DNA of 5,506 bases from Balneolia bacterium (GTDB taxonomy: Bacteria; Bacteroidota; Rhodothermia; Balneolales; Cyclonatronaceae). The stretch lies in the NCBI GenBank assembly GCA_003566395.1, contig PXDL01000238.1, positions 1 to 5,506 on the forward strand. The letters run 5' to 3'. The position numbers and the translations under genes are program-made. This document shows positions 1 through 5,496 of the stretch, one piece after another. The notes below the pieces were generated by a model, which worked only from the letters and a program-made list of their open reading frames with translations, made no database searches and was not told the origin of the DNA. Each line of letters starts with the position of its first letter. The stretch's first letter is position 1.

Positions 1-406
1 CGTTGTTGAAGAGCAAAATGTTGAAATCAACATTCCGGCGCAGCGCATGGATGAGATGATTTCCCCCTATAGAAAGCGAATCACCGTCGCCGGTTATCAC
101 CCAGACGCTCAGCTCGGGCCTCGTGGTTTTCAGCCCGGTGGCGATGGCCGGGGCACGACCGTGGATAGAGTGCATCCCGAAGGTATCCATATAATACGGA
201 AAACGTGATGAACAGCCGATTCCGGCGATAAAAGCAATGTTTTCCTTATCCACGCCCAGTTCGGGCATCAGGTTTTGCACCTGTTTCAGGATAGTGTAAT
301 CACCACAGCCGGGACACCAGCGCACATCCTGATCCGAGGCGAAGTCCTTGCCTTTAAGTGCCGGGCGCTGGTTGGAAGTACTTGTTGATTTTCCGTTAGA
401 TGACAT
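1..406 (-). CDS. korB: 2-oxoglutarate:ferredoxin oxidoreductase, beta subunit (partial, C-terminus beyond left edge)
   Basis: This is the thiamine-diphosphate-binding beta subunit of a 2-oxoacid:ferredoxin oxidoreductase. With KorA it catalyses CoA- and ferredoxin-dependent oxidative decarboxylation of 2-oxoglutarate to succinyl-CoA, or the reverse, in the cytoplasm. The first 135 residues are visible. WCPGCGDY (residues 30-37) carries two cysteines (31 and 34) of the type that bind the 4Fe-4S cluster in this family. GIGCSSRFPYY lies at 62-72 and HGRAPAIATG at 82-91. GDGDSLSIGGNHLIHALRRN (106-125), followed by NN at 134-135, is the classic GDG...NN thiamine-diphosphate/Mg motif. The frame runs off the window at the point where the family normally continues with an IYGLTKGQ-like stretch, so the gene is cut by the window and not broken. 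The start ATG lies 19 nt after the korA stop, with no strong Shine-Dalgarno (only AAGAACC and similar upstream), consistent with co-transcription with korA. Recognition of the subunit is very secure. 2-oxoglutarate over another 2-oxoacid is the likely but not proven substrate. Confidence 0.96.
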   Translation of the reverse strand, partial: MSSNGKSTSTSNQRPALKGKDFASDQDVRWCPGCGDYTILKQVQNLMPELGVDKENIAFIAGIGCSSRFPYYMDTFGMHSIHGRAPAIATGLKTTRPELSVWVITGDGDSLSIGGNHLIHALRRNVDFNILLFNN

Positions 407-425
407 AGGATATTGGTTCTTAAAG

Positions 426-2279
426 TTAAAATTTGGAAGCGCGCAAAATCGCATCGCAAAGCGAAGAAACCGAAAACGGGACGCCCGTAATGCGGTTATA
501 GCCGTGAAATGTAAACTCCGGAAACTGATCACGCAGCAGCTTGATCAGCTGTCCGTTATTTATTTCCGGAACCAGAATAGTATCGAAGCGGGAAAAGATG
601 CTTTTCAGATTTTTGGGAAACGGACTCAAATAGCGAATATGAGCATGAGACGCTTTCAGCCCCTGCTGATTCACCTCATGCACGGCGGCTTTTACCGAGC
701 CGTAGGTCGATCCCCAGCCCACAACCAGCACCTTGCCGCTTTCTTGGCCTTCATCAATCCGCTGTTCCGGGATGAAGTTGGCAATATTATTCCGTTTCTG
801 TTCACGGATGAGCGTCATGGCGTGATGGTTGTCCGGATCATAAGAGATATCTCCGGTCCCGTCTTCCTTTTCGAGTCCGCCTATCCGATGCTCCAATCCC
901 GGAGTGCCCGGAACGGCCCAGCTTCTCACCAGACGTTTATCCCGATCGTAGGGGCGGAAAGGAGGATCTTCCGGGTCTCGCTTCTCTTTAAATGCCACGC
1001 GTATCGGCCCGATATCCTCCGATTTCGGGAACTTCCACGGCTCGGCTCCGTTCGCAATATAGCCGTCCGACAAAAACATAACCGGAATCATGTGCTCCAG
1101 AGCGATGCGGGAGGCTTCAAAAATCATCTCGAAACAGTCGGCCGGTGAACAGGGAGCCACCACGGCCAGCGGAGCTTCCCCTGCTCGTCCGTACACGGCC
1201 TGTAGCAAATCAGACTGCTCAGTTTTCGTAGGCATGCCGGTAGATGGTCCGGCGCGCTGCACATTTATGATCACCAGCGGCAGCTCAAGCATCATGCAAA
1301 GGGTGATGGCCTCCGTTTTCAGGGCGATGCCCGGGCCTGAACTGCTTGTTACCGCCAGGCTTCCGCCAAAAGCGGCTCCGATAGCAGAAGAAACGGCCGC
1401 AATTTCATCCTCGGCCTGAAAAGTCCGGATATTATAATGTTTCAGTTTGGAGAGACCGTGCAAAATATCAGATGCGGGAGTAATGGGATACGAGCCCAAA
1501 AACATCCCCAAACCGGATTTCTCGGTTGCCGCTGCCAGCCCGATTACCGTGGCTTCGTTCCCGGTAATATTCCGGTACGTGCCGGACTCAATACGGGCGG
1601 CAGATACAGAGTACCGTTCTGAAAAAAGCTCCGTTGCCCCGCCATAGGCATAGCCTGCTTTCAGTGCCTTGGCATTGGCATCGGCTATATCCGGTTTGTT
1701 GCTGAATTTCTTTCTGATAAAGGTTTCCGTAGGTTTAACATCCCGGCTGAACAGCCAGTAAATCACACCCAGGACAAACATATTTTTGCAGCGATCCACG
1801 TCTTTGGGCGGCAGGCCCGACTCTTCCAGAGCGGCACGGGTCAGCTTGGTTACATCCAGCTGAACAAGCCCGAAACCGGACGTCTGAATTTGTTCCAGCG
1901 GTTTATCTTCCGGACCGTATTTGGCCAGCGACAAGTCCCTTTTTCCGAAACCGTCCACGTTGGCAATAATAATACCGCCGGCTTTGAGGTATTTCTGATT
2001 GGCCTTCAAAGCGGCAGCGTTCATCACAACAAGCACATCGCAGCTGTCGCCGGGCGTGTGAATGGCTTTACTGCCGAAATGAATCTGAAAACCCGATACT
2101 CCGGCAACCGTGCCCTGTGGCGCGCGAATCTCGGCAGGGAAATCGGGGAGTGTACTTAAGTCGTTTCCGGCCAGGGCGGTTGTATTGGTAAACTGCGAGC
2201 CCGTAAGCTGCATACCGTCGCCGGAATCGCCGGCAAAACGAATGGTGACGTCGTCTTTTTCAAGAATATGTGTTGGCAT
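426..2279 (-). CDS. korA: 2-oxoglutarate:ferredoxin oxidoreductase, alpha subunit (gamma-alpha fusion)
   Basis: This 617-residue protein is the partner of KorB. It is the fused form in which the gamma domain precedes the alpha (pyrimidine-binding) domain. The gamma domain opens with FAGDSGDGMQLTGSQF (15-30) and continues with TLPDFPAEIRAPQGTVAGVSG (43-63). After a linker, the alpha domain shows GSYPITPASDIL (262-273), QAEDEIAA (288-295), TSSSGPGIALKTEA (311-324) and INVQRAGPSTGMPTKTEQSD (338-357). A C-terminal transketolase-like domain follows, with VVGWGSTYGS (519-528) and VPEINNGQL (570-578). All are expected in KorA-type 2-oxoacid:acceptor oxidoreductases, and the length is usual for the fused form. 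The ATG at 2279 suits the family N-terminus, since the gamma-domain beta strand begins about 10 residues in. No clear Shine-Dalgarno precedes it (TTAATACCACGCT). It is the first gene of a korA-korB unit and is divergent from proC. The reaction feeds or drains succinyl-CoA and 2-oxoglutarate and reduces ferredoxin. A branched-chain 2-oxoacid or pyruvate enzyme is a less likely alternative. Confidence 0.96.
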   Translation of the reverse strand: MPTHILEKDDVTIRFAGDSGDGMQLTGSQFTNTTALAGNDLSTLPDFPAEIRAPQGTVAGVSGFQIHFGSKAIHTPGDSCDVLVVMNAAALKANQKYLKAGGIIIANVDGFGKRDLSLAKYGPEDKPLEQIQTSGFGLVQLDVTKLTRAALEESGLPPKDVDRCKNMFVLGVIYWLFSRDVKPTETFIRKKFSNKPDIADANAKALKAGYAYGGATELFSERYSVSAARIESGTYRNITGNEATVIGLAAATEKSGLGMFLGSYPITPASDILHGLSKLKHYNIRTFQAEDEIAAVSSAIGAAFGGSLAVTSSSGPGIALKTEAITLCMMLELPLVIINVQRAGPSTGMPTKTEQSDLLQAVYGRAGEAPLAVVAPCSPADCFEMIFEASRIALEHMIPVMFLSDGYIANGAEPWKFPKSEDIGPIRVAFKEKRDPEDPPFRPYDRDKRLVRSWAVPGTPGLEHRIGGLEKEDGTGDISYDPDNHHAMTLIREQKRNNIANFIPEQRIDEGQESGKVLVVGWGSTYGSVKAAVHEVNQQGLKASHAHIRYLSPFPKNLKSIFSRFDTILVPEINNGQLIKLLRDQFPEFTFHGYNRITGVPFSVSSLCDAILRASKF

Positions 2280-2422
2280 AGCGTGGTATTAAATATGAAA
2301 ACGCCTCATGAGCTGCAATCGAATCGATGCTGTCGTAATCTAACTAAAAGTGCTAAATTAACCTTTTTTGATGAACATGACATGAACCGAAAGGTCCTGC
2401 GGGGCCCGGAGTAAACTTAGCT
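2280..2422. promoter_or_regulatory. Divergent korA / proC upstream region
   Basis: These 143 bp separate two divergent starts and must hold the upstream signals for both, unless proC or korA is transcribed from within a neighbour. An AT-rich tract (about 2338-2370) lies roughly in the middle. Two small symmetric sites are visible. CTCATGAG (2305-2312) is a perfect 8-bp palindrome. ATCGA-A-TCGAT (2318-2328) is an 11-bp dyad around one central base, and GC/GC (2315-2316 and 2329-2330) flanks it almost symmetrically. Both lie 26-49 bp upstream of the korA ATG, close enough to be an operator or to sit in its 5' leader. I could not pick a convincing -33/-7 promoter of the Bacteroidota type (TTG, then TAnnTTTG). 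TAATTTAG on the minus strand near 2355 is one mismatch away, without a good -33 partner. GGAG at 2408-2411, 11 nt from the proC ATG, is a mediocre Shine-Dalgarno. Confidence 0.4.
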
Positions 2423-3250
2423 ATGAGTACAGAATTTCGTCCCGCCAAAATGTGCATTCTTGGTGCCGGCAAAATCGGGGAAGCCATCATTGAGGCCACC
2501 CTTTCGACCGGATTGTTTAAACCTGAGCAGCTTTTGGTAACTGCACGGACCCGGAAACGGCTGGAATACCTGCAGACGGCGTTCGGGGTTTCAACCACCG
2601 ACAACCGCGCCGGCGTTCGCGAAGCGGATGTCATCATCCTTGCTGTAAAACCGCAACTCGCAAAAACCGTTCTCACTGAAGTTGCAGGCGAACTGAACAG
2701 CAGTCACCTGCTAATTTCGGTTATGGCCGGGACCACCCTTTCTCAACTCGAGGAGTGGACCGTCGGCTCCTGCCCCCTCATCCGCGCGATGCCGAATACG
2801 CCGTTGCGTATTAAAAAAGGGATGACCGCTCTTTGCGGAAACGGGAAAGCGGGAGCGCATCACCTGAATTTCGCAGAGTCGCTTTTTAATACGATGGGGC
2901 GAACACGCATCATGGAAGAGCGGCTTTTTGATGCGGTTACCGGCCTGAGTGCAAGTGGTCCGGCCTTTATCTATATCATGATAGAATCTCTGGCTGAAGG
3001 CGGAGTTAAGGCGGGCATCCCCCGCCATCTTGCCACCGAGCTGGCGGCTCAGGCGTGCCTGGGCTCGGCCTCCATGGTACTTGAAACCGGAAAACATCCG
3101 GCCGTGCTGAAAGACGAAGTAACCACACCGGCCGGCTGCACCATCGACGGTATTTTAAAACTGGAAGAAGGCGGAATTCGCGTAACGCTGATCAAAGCCG
3201 TGGAAGAGGCGGCCCGGAAAGCGGGTGCACTCGGTAAAGAGGAGTCTTGA
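2423..3250 (+). CDS. proC: Pyrroline-5-carboxylate reductase
   Basis: ProC catalyses the last step of proline synthesis: NAD(P)H-dependent reduction of 1-pyrroline-5-carboxylate to L-proline, in the cytoplasm. At 275 residues it has the usual family length. The N-terminal Rossmann fold shows CILGAGKIGEA (11-21), where GAGKIG is the dinucleotide-binding loop, and AVKP at 74-77. AMPNTPLRIKKGMTALCGN (122-140) is the family segment before the dimerisation domain. GLSASGPAFIY (174-184) and LKDEVTTPAGCTIDGILKLE (229-248) match the P5CR signature at the active site and substrate-binding loop. The C-terminus (AVEEAARKAGALG) is also typical. The ATG at 2423 places the Rossmann strand at residue 10, as expected. 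A weak GGAG lies 11 nt upstream. The gene is divergent from korA and convergent with the membrane-protein gene, with only one base between the two stop codons, so it is probably monocistronic. No missing residue or frame problem was seen. Confidence 0.97.
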   Translation: MSTEFRPAKMCILGAGKIGEAIIEATLSTGLFKPEQLLVTARTRKRLEYLQTAFGVSTTDNRAGVREADVIILAVKPQLAKTVLTEVAGELNSSHLLISVMAGTTLSQLEEWTVGSCPLIRAMPNTPLRIKKGMTALCGNGKAGAHHLNFAESLFNTMGRTRIMEERLFDAVTGLSASGPAFIYIMIESLAEGGVKAGIPRHLATELAAQACLGSASMVLETGKHPAVLKDEVTTPAGCTIDGILKLEEGGIRVTLIKAVEEAARKAGALGKEES

Positions 3251-3251
3251 A

Positions 3252-3929
3252 TCAGGCGTTAACTGTAGTTGCGTTCCAGACCGGAATATCCAGAAATTTA
3301 GCCAGTTCACGCGCATCATCTACCAGGGCATAGCCATTTCCATGTGCCAATACGTTCAGACGGGATGCATCCTTAAGAATCAGGTTCAACTCGTACACAT
3401 AGTACGACCTGCTGTTTTTTCCGCTCCCCTGCTTCCACCGGCGCAAAATTTGAAGCGCATGGATATCTTCAAGTTTTGCGGCATGCTTAAGTTCGGCCAC
3501 ATTATGTACGGTTTCCGGACTTTTTCGCCCCGCCCAGTAGTAACCGTTCGATTTGTCGAAAACGATCGGAGCGCTGAATGTCCTGAGCATAACACCTCCT
3601 ACGATGGCAAATAAGGAACCTATACCCAGCAGCATATACTCGGGTTCAACTTCTGCACCGGTTATGATTCCGGAATTCTGCAGAAACCACACAACCATCC
3701 CCAGCCCGAGAACTAAAAAAATGGCCGCAAATATTTTTGTAAAGATGGTCGGTTTGAACTCATAACGGTTCGGGGTTTCGTTATCAAGGGTGTGCGACTT
3801 AAAGCTCGACGAATTCCGGGAGATAGCATTCCACATGGTGTTCATCGCTATTTCGTCGTTGAATTGAGACGGATCGAAGGCCGATACAGGATTTAACTCT
3901 TTAAATTTTTCTTTGATGCGTTCAATCAT
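3252..3929 (-). CDS. Uncharacterised two-helix membrane protein with conserved C-terminal cytoplasmic-type domain
   Basis: This 225-residue protein is not assigned to a named family. A charged N-terminus (1-60, MIERIKEKFKELNP...) is followed by two hydrophobic segments at about 63-84 (IFTKIFAAIFLVLGLGMVVWFL) and 98-115, separated by a short acidic loop (GAEVEPEY). The remaining ~110 residues are soluble: APIVFDKSNGYYWAGRK (120-136), LEDIHALQILRRW (153-165), SYYVYELNLILKDASRLNVLAHG (175-197) and DDARELAKFLDIPVWN (204-219). The aromatic beta-hairpin pattern (FDKxxGYYWxGRK), a strand with ELNLILKDxxRxNV and a terminal amphipathic helix ending in PVWN resemble bacterial membrane proteins with a PH-like domain, but this is inference from pattern alone. 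Unlike its neighbours it has a good Shine-Dalgarno, AAGGGG (3935-3940), 5 nt before the ATG, which fixes the start. It lies 42 nt downstream of a small membrane-protein gene in the same direction, so the two probably form one unit. Its stop codon is one base from the convergent proC stop. Confidence 0.85.
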   Translation of the reverse strand: MIERIKEKFKELNPVSAFDPSQFNDEIAMNTMWNAISRNSSSFKSHTLDNETPNRYEFKPTIFTKIFAAIFLVLGLGMVVWFLQNSGIITGAEVEPEYMLLGIGSLFAIVGGVMLRTFSAPIVFDKSNGYYWAGRKSPETVHNVAELKHAAKLEDIHALQILRRWKQGSGKNSRSYYVYELNLILKDASRLNVLAHGNGYALVDDARELAKFLDIPVWNATTVNA

Positions 3930-3971
3930 GGAATCCCCTTTTTTGTGTTTTTAATACGGTTGATAGAAGGA

Positions 3972-4223
3972 TCAGGAAGCCGTTTGTTCCTTTTCGGTCG
4001 TGGAACCGTTCAGTCCGGGCAGCGATCTATACACGGAGTAACCGGCATAGACAAATCCAAAAACAAGATAGAACAGCACCTTATGCGGCTCCAAAGCATA
4101 ATCCGGAACCGAGGAAAAAAAGTAGCCCATCATCAAATCAAAAAGGCAGAGAGCCCCCACCATCATCAGGGTCTTTTGGATAAAAAGCTTCATGGGTCGA
4201 GACTTTAAGTTATTCGATTTCAT
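3972..4223 (-). CDS. Small two-helix membrane protein, unknown function
   Basis: This short gene (83 residues from the ATG at 4223) is not recognised. After a basic N-terminus (KSNNLKSRPMK) there is one hydrophobic stretch at about 13-36 (FIQKTLMMVGALCLFDLMMGYFF). A short polar loop (SSVPDYALEPHK) and a second stretch at about 49-66 (VLFYLVFGFVYAGYSVYRSL) follow, then a polar tail rich in Thr, Glu and Ser. The positive-inside rule suggests that both ends lie in the cytoplasm. Alternative starts are a GTG one codon upstream (4226), or an internal ATG at 4193 just before the first helix. The upstream AAACCTCTCTGGTG has no clear Shine-Dalgarno for any of them. TTGGTA (4264-4269) and TATATT (4238-4243) on the minus strand, 20 nt apart, might be a promoter, but this is weak. 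It lies 42 nt upstream of the 225-residue membrane-protein gene on the same strand, so joint expression is likely. The coherent hydrophobic pattern argues for a real gene. Confidence 0.65.
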   Translation of the reverse strand: MKSNNLKSRPMKLFIQKTLMMVGALCLFDLMMGYFFSSVPDYALEPHKVLFYLVFGFVYAGYSVYRSLPGLNGSTTEKEQTAS

Positions 4224-4354
4224 CACCAGAGAGGTTTAATATACCAATTTTGTATCACTTAACTACCAAAATTCCATGCAGTTGAACATCCTAACGCTTC
4301 GGAAAGCATAAAGCAATTTAGCAGGATACAGTACCGGCCAATTTTACGACAGAC

Positions 4355-4392
4355 TATCTGCAGCTTCCAGGAATGCAGATACAGATGCAGAT
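4355..4392. repeat. Direct repeat plus hairpin abutting the dinB-family stop codon
   Basis: ATGCAGAT occurs at 4373-4380 and again at 4385-4392, giving a 12-nt repeat unit (10 of 12 positions alike) whose second copy runs into the stop codon of the DinB-family gene. The first copy also pairs with TATCTGCA at 4355-4362: TATCTGCA/TGCAGATA (4374-4381) is a perfect 8-bp inverted repeat around an 11-nt loop that contains TTCCAGGAA. On the minus strand this would form a hairpin starting about 12 nt after the stop codon. There is no T-run after it, so it is not a classical intrinsic terminator. It could protect the mRNA 3' end or act as an atypical terminator. Confidence 0.45.
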
Positions 4393-4929
4393 TCACAACT
4401 TATCCCGACTCCCATATAAAAACCGCACATAGCCGATTTCGGCTGCGTTTTTCATCAGCTCTACATTCAGCCATGCGATGATATCACGAAACGGGCAATC
4501 GTTGAGCGGCCAGGTGGAAAGCGTTGATGCGGCAACTTCTTCATCCCTCAGGCCGGACACCTTCTTTACCCATTCGTTTTTGAGCTTCTCGAAGTGTTCT
4601 CTGAGATGGTCGGCAGAACCTTTCCACTCAATAGTGTCTTTTTCAAGGGTGCCGTCACCAAAAGAATGATTGAGCACCATCGACCACCAATAATCAATAT
4701 GCCATGTGATCCAGGCGATGTTGGGCGGACCGATATCGTAATCCTCCTTTTCCGGGAAATCAACATTCCAGCTGCCTTGTTCCGTTTTTCTGACGTAAAG
4801 CCCTTTTTCCGACGGCTCCCACAAACACTCCTCTGTGGTCAGCCCTTCCATACGATAGGCAAGCAATTGCCACGAAATTTCAAATTGTTTGAGCAGACAT
4901 TGAGTTAGGGTATTGCCGGACTTATTCAT
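4393..4929 (-). CDS. DinB-superfamily protein (four-helix-bundle, putative metal-binding)
   Basis: This 178-residue protein has the layout of the DinB/YfiT-like (DinB_2) superfamily, a four-helix bundle that often binds a divalent metal through three histidine-type ligands. Some members transfer low-molecular-weight thiols such as bacillithiol. Helix 1 holds FEISWQLLAYRMEGLTTEEC (16-35), followed by LWEPSEKG. Helix 2 contains NIAWITWHIDYWW (70-82) with His77, a likely first metal ligand. FGDGTLEKDTIEWKGSAD (90-107) is a family-typical linker. Helix 3 is about 107-128 (LREHFEKLKNEWVKKVSGL), and helix 4 includes IIAWLNVELMKNAAEIGYVR (150-169). In many members helix 4 supplies a histidine at the position of Asn161, so the metal site may be altered here, although related proteins may share the Asn. 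The ATG at 4929 gives the expected short N-terminal lead. No strong Shine-Dalgarno is present (CTGAGTATCAATCCC). It stands alone on the minus strand, 577 bp from the right edge. Family membership is fairly secure; the biochemical role is unknown. Confidence 0.85.
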   Translation of the reverse strand: MNKSGNTLTQCLLKQFEISWQLLAYRMEGLTTEECLWEPSEKGLYVRKTEQGSWNVDFPEKEDYDIGPPNIAWITWHIDYWWSMVLNHSFGDGTLEKDTIEWKGSADHLREHFEKLKNEWVKKVSGLRDEEVAASTLSTWPLNDCPFRDIIAWLNVELMKNAAEIGYVRFLYGSRDKL

Positions 4930-4998
4930 GGGATTGATACTCAGGGTTTTGAAACATTGCAGTACGGATTATTGATTTTGCGCAAGATACACTTTTCA

Positions 4999-5141
4999 TA
5001 CCGTCAGGGAACTATCGTGTATATCCCCTTCCATCCAAACCCCTCCAACCGGTTTCAAGGGTTGGACCTCAACTTTCGCAATTCCTCAAATTCCAGGTAT
5101 ATGAGTACACTGCCGACATCTTCATATTTATCGAAAATCAT
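4999..5141 (-). pseudogene. Possible decayed or frameshifted short coding remnant
   Basis: On the minus strand an ATG at 5141 opens 28 codons (MIFDKYEDVGSVLIYLEFEE..., stop at 5055-5057). It overlaps a second open stretch in another frame (5085 down to 4999, stop at 4996-4998) that reads KVEVQPLKPVGGVWMEGDIH and onwards. Joining them with a single frame change near 5070-5080 would give one continuous, protein-like sequence: acidic N-terminus, ELRK, then KVEVQPLKPVGG. There is no long homopolymer at the junction, so a sequencing error is not the obvious cause. It may be a remnant of a gene, part of an interspersed repeat that happens to be open, or chance. No family was recognised. Confidence 0.2.
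5044..5066. repeat. 7-bp inverted repeat containing an 8-bp palindrome
   Basis: TCCAACC (5044-5050) and GGTTGGA (5060-5066) are exact inverted copies around a 9-nt loop. The left arm also overlaps AACCGGTT (5047-5054), a perfect 8-bp palindrome. The site lies in the region without intact genes and could fold as a small hairpin on either strand. No T-run follows. It could equally be incidental structure of the putative coding remnant it sits in. Confidence 0.3.
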
Positions 5142-5239
5142 CTCGACACCCCTTGAGGCCAGGGTGGTGGAAACCGAAACGTGCGAACAAACATACTTCC
5201 CCAAAACGTATTTGTCATTTGCCCTTTACACGTCTGATT

Positions 5240-5273
5240 TAACGATTTGTAAGATTCCGCGACGTAACGATTT
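5240..5273 (+). repeat. Direct repeat pair TAACGATTT, 25-nt period
   Basis: TAACGATTT is present at 5240-5248 and exactly repeated at 5265-5273. The bases after each copy are related (GTAAGATT and ACGATCT). The start-to-start distance is 25 nt, the same as that of the separate GCGTTAAGAA pair about 80 nt further right. These may be worn tandem-repeat units. A chance origin is possible for 9-mers. Confidence 0.3.
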
Positions 5274-5322
5274 ACGATCTGCTATTCGAACCTGCCAACG
5301 AATACCGTCCTTGAGAAAAATG

Positions 5323-5357
5323 GCGTTAAGAACCGACACGCAGTGTAGCGTTAAGAA
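5323..5357 (+). repeat. Direct repeat pair GCGTTAAGAA, 25-nt period
   Basis: GCGTTAAGAA occurs at 5323-5332 and 5348-5357, exactly 25 nt apart. The 15-nt spacer contains the small dyad ACAC-GCA-GTGT (5336-5346). The reverse complement (TTCTTAACGC) would be read in the direction of the DinB-family gene. Only two copies exist, so this is not a CRISPR array. Confidence 0.4.
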
Positions 5358-5470
5358 AAAAATACGTCCGCTGAATAACCACTATAATTCATCTGAGTGC
5401 TGTGGAGCTTTATTTTTTTTAGCGTAACGAAGTGCGGTTTAGCCTTTTTTCTCCAGACGGCGGTTTTTGG

Positions 5471-5496
5471 GTACCTTTTGTCCGCACAAAAGGTAC
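5471..5496. repeat. Perfect palindrome, 11-bp arms with 4-nt loop
   Basis: GTACCTTTTGT (5471-5481) and ACAAAAGGTAC (5486-5496) are exact inverted copies separated by CCGC. The hairpin is preceded by a G/T-rich segment (CGGCGGTTTTTGG, 5458-5470) and followed by AATGAATTAA, so no T-run follows it on either strand and a classical intrinsic terminator is not supported. Its form, a KpnI-like GTACC tip with CAAAAGG arms, resembles palindromes I recall as recurring in intergenic DNA of Bacteroidota. That makes an interspersed REP-like element or a protein-binding site the leading ideas; this is inference from memory and not a search result. Confidence 0.55.

Noticed and set aside
348..1148. 266-codon open frame on the plus strand
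   Set aside because: It lies almost wholly antisense to korA and korB, whose protein motifs are unmistakable. Its own sequence shows no domain pattern.
2711..3097. 128-codon open frame on the minus strand inside proC
   Set aside because: It is antisense to a complete, well-conserved proC and has a low-complexity, non-protein-like composition.
5283..5304. tRNA-like TTCGAA motif and TATTCG/CGAATA hairpin
   Set aside because: The bases around GGTTCGAAT on the minus strand do not form a 5-bp T-stem (GCAGG against AGCAG), and no acceptor or anticodon arm could be found.
5237..5332. Integron attC-like pair (ATTTAAC fits RYYYAAC, with GTT further right)
   Set aside because: The right-hand GTTAAGA does not fit GTTRRRY, and no internal paired boxes or adjacent cassette gene are seen.
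5240..5357. CRISPR array suggested by regularly spaced repeats
   Set aside because: There are only two copies of each of two different short words (9-10 nt), with no repeat of CRISPR length and no cas gene.
4957..5427. 156-codon open frame on the plus strand in the gene-free region
   Set aside because: Its composition is rich in Ser, Arg, Cys, Thr and Pro, with no hydrophobic-core periodicity and no recognisable motif. It spans repeat elements and poly-T tracts, so it is probably a chance frame.
5471..5496. Palindrome read as a rho-independent terminator
   Set aside because: The stem is strong but no T-run follows it on either strand, and no gene ends close by within the window.
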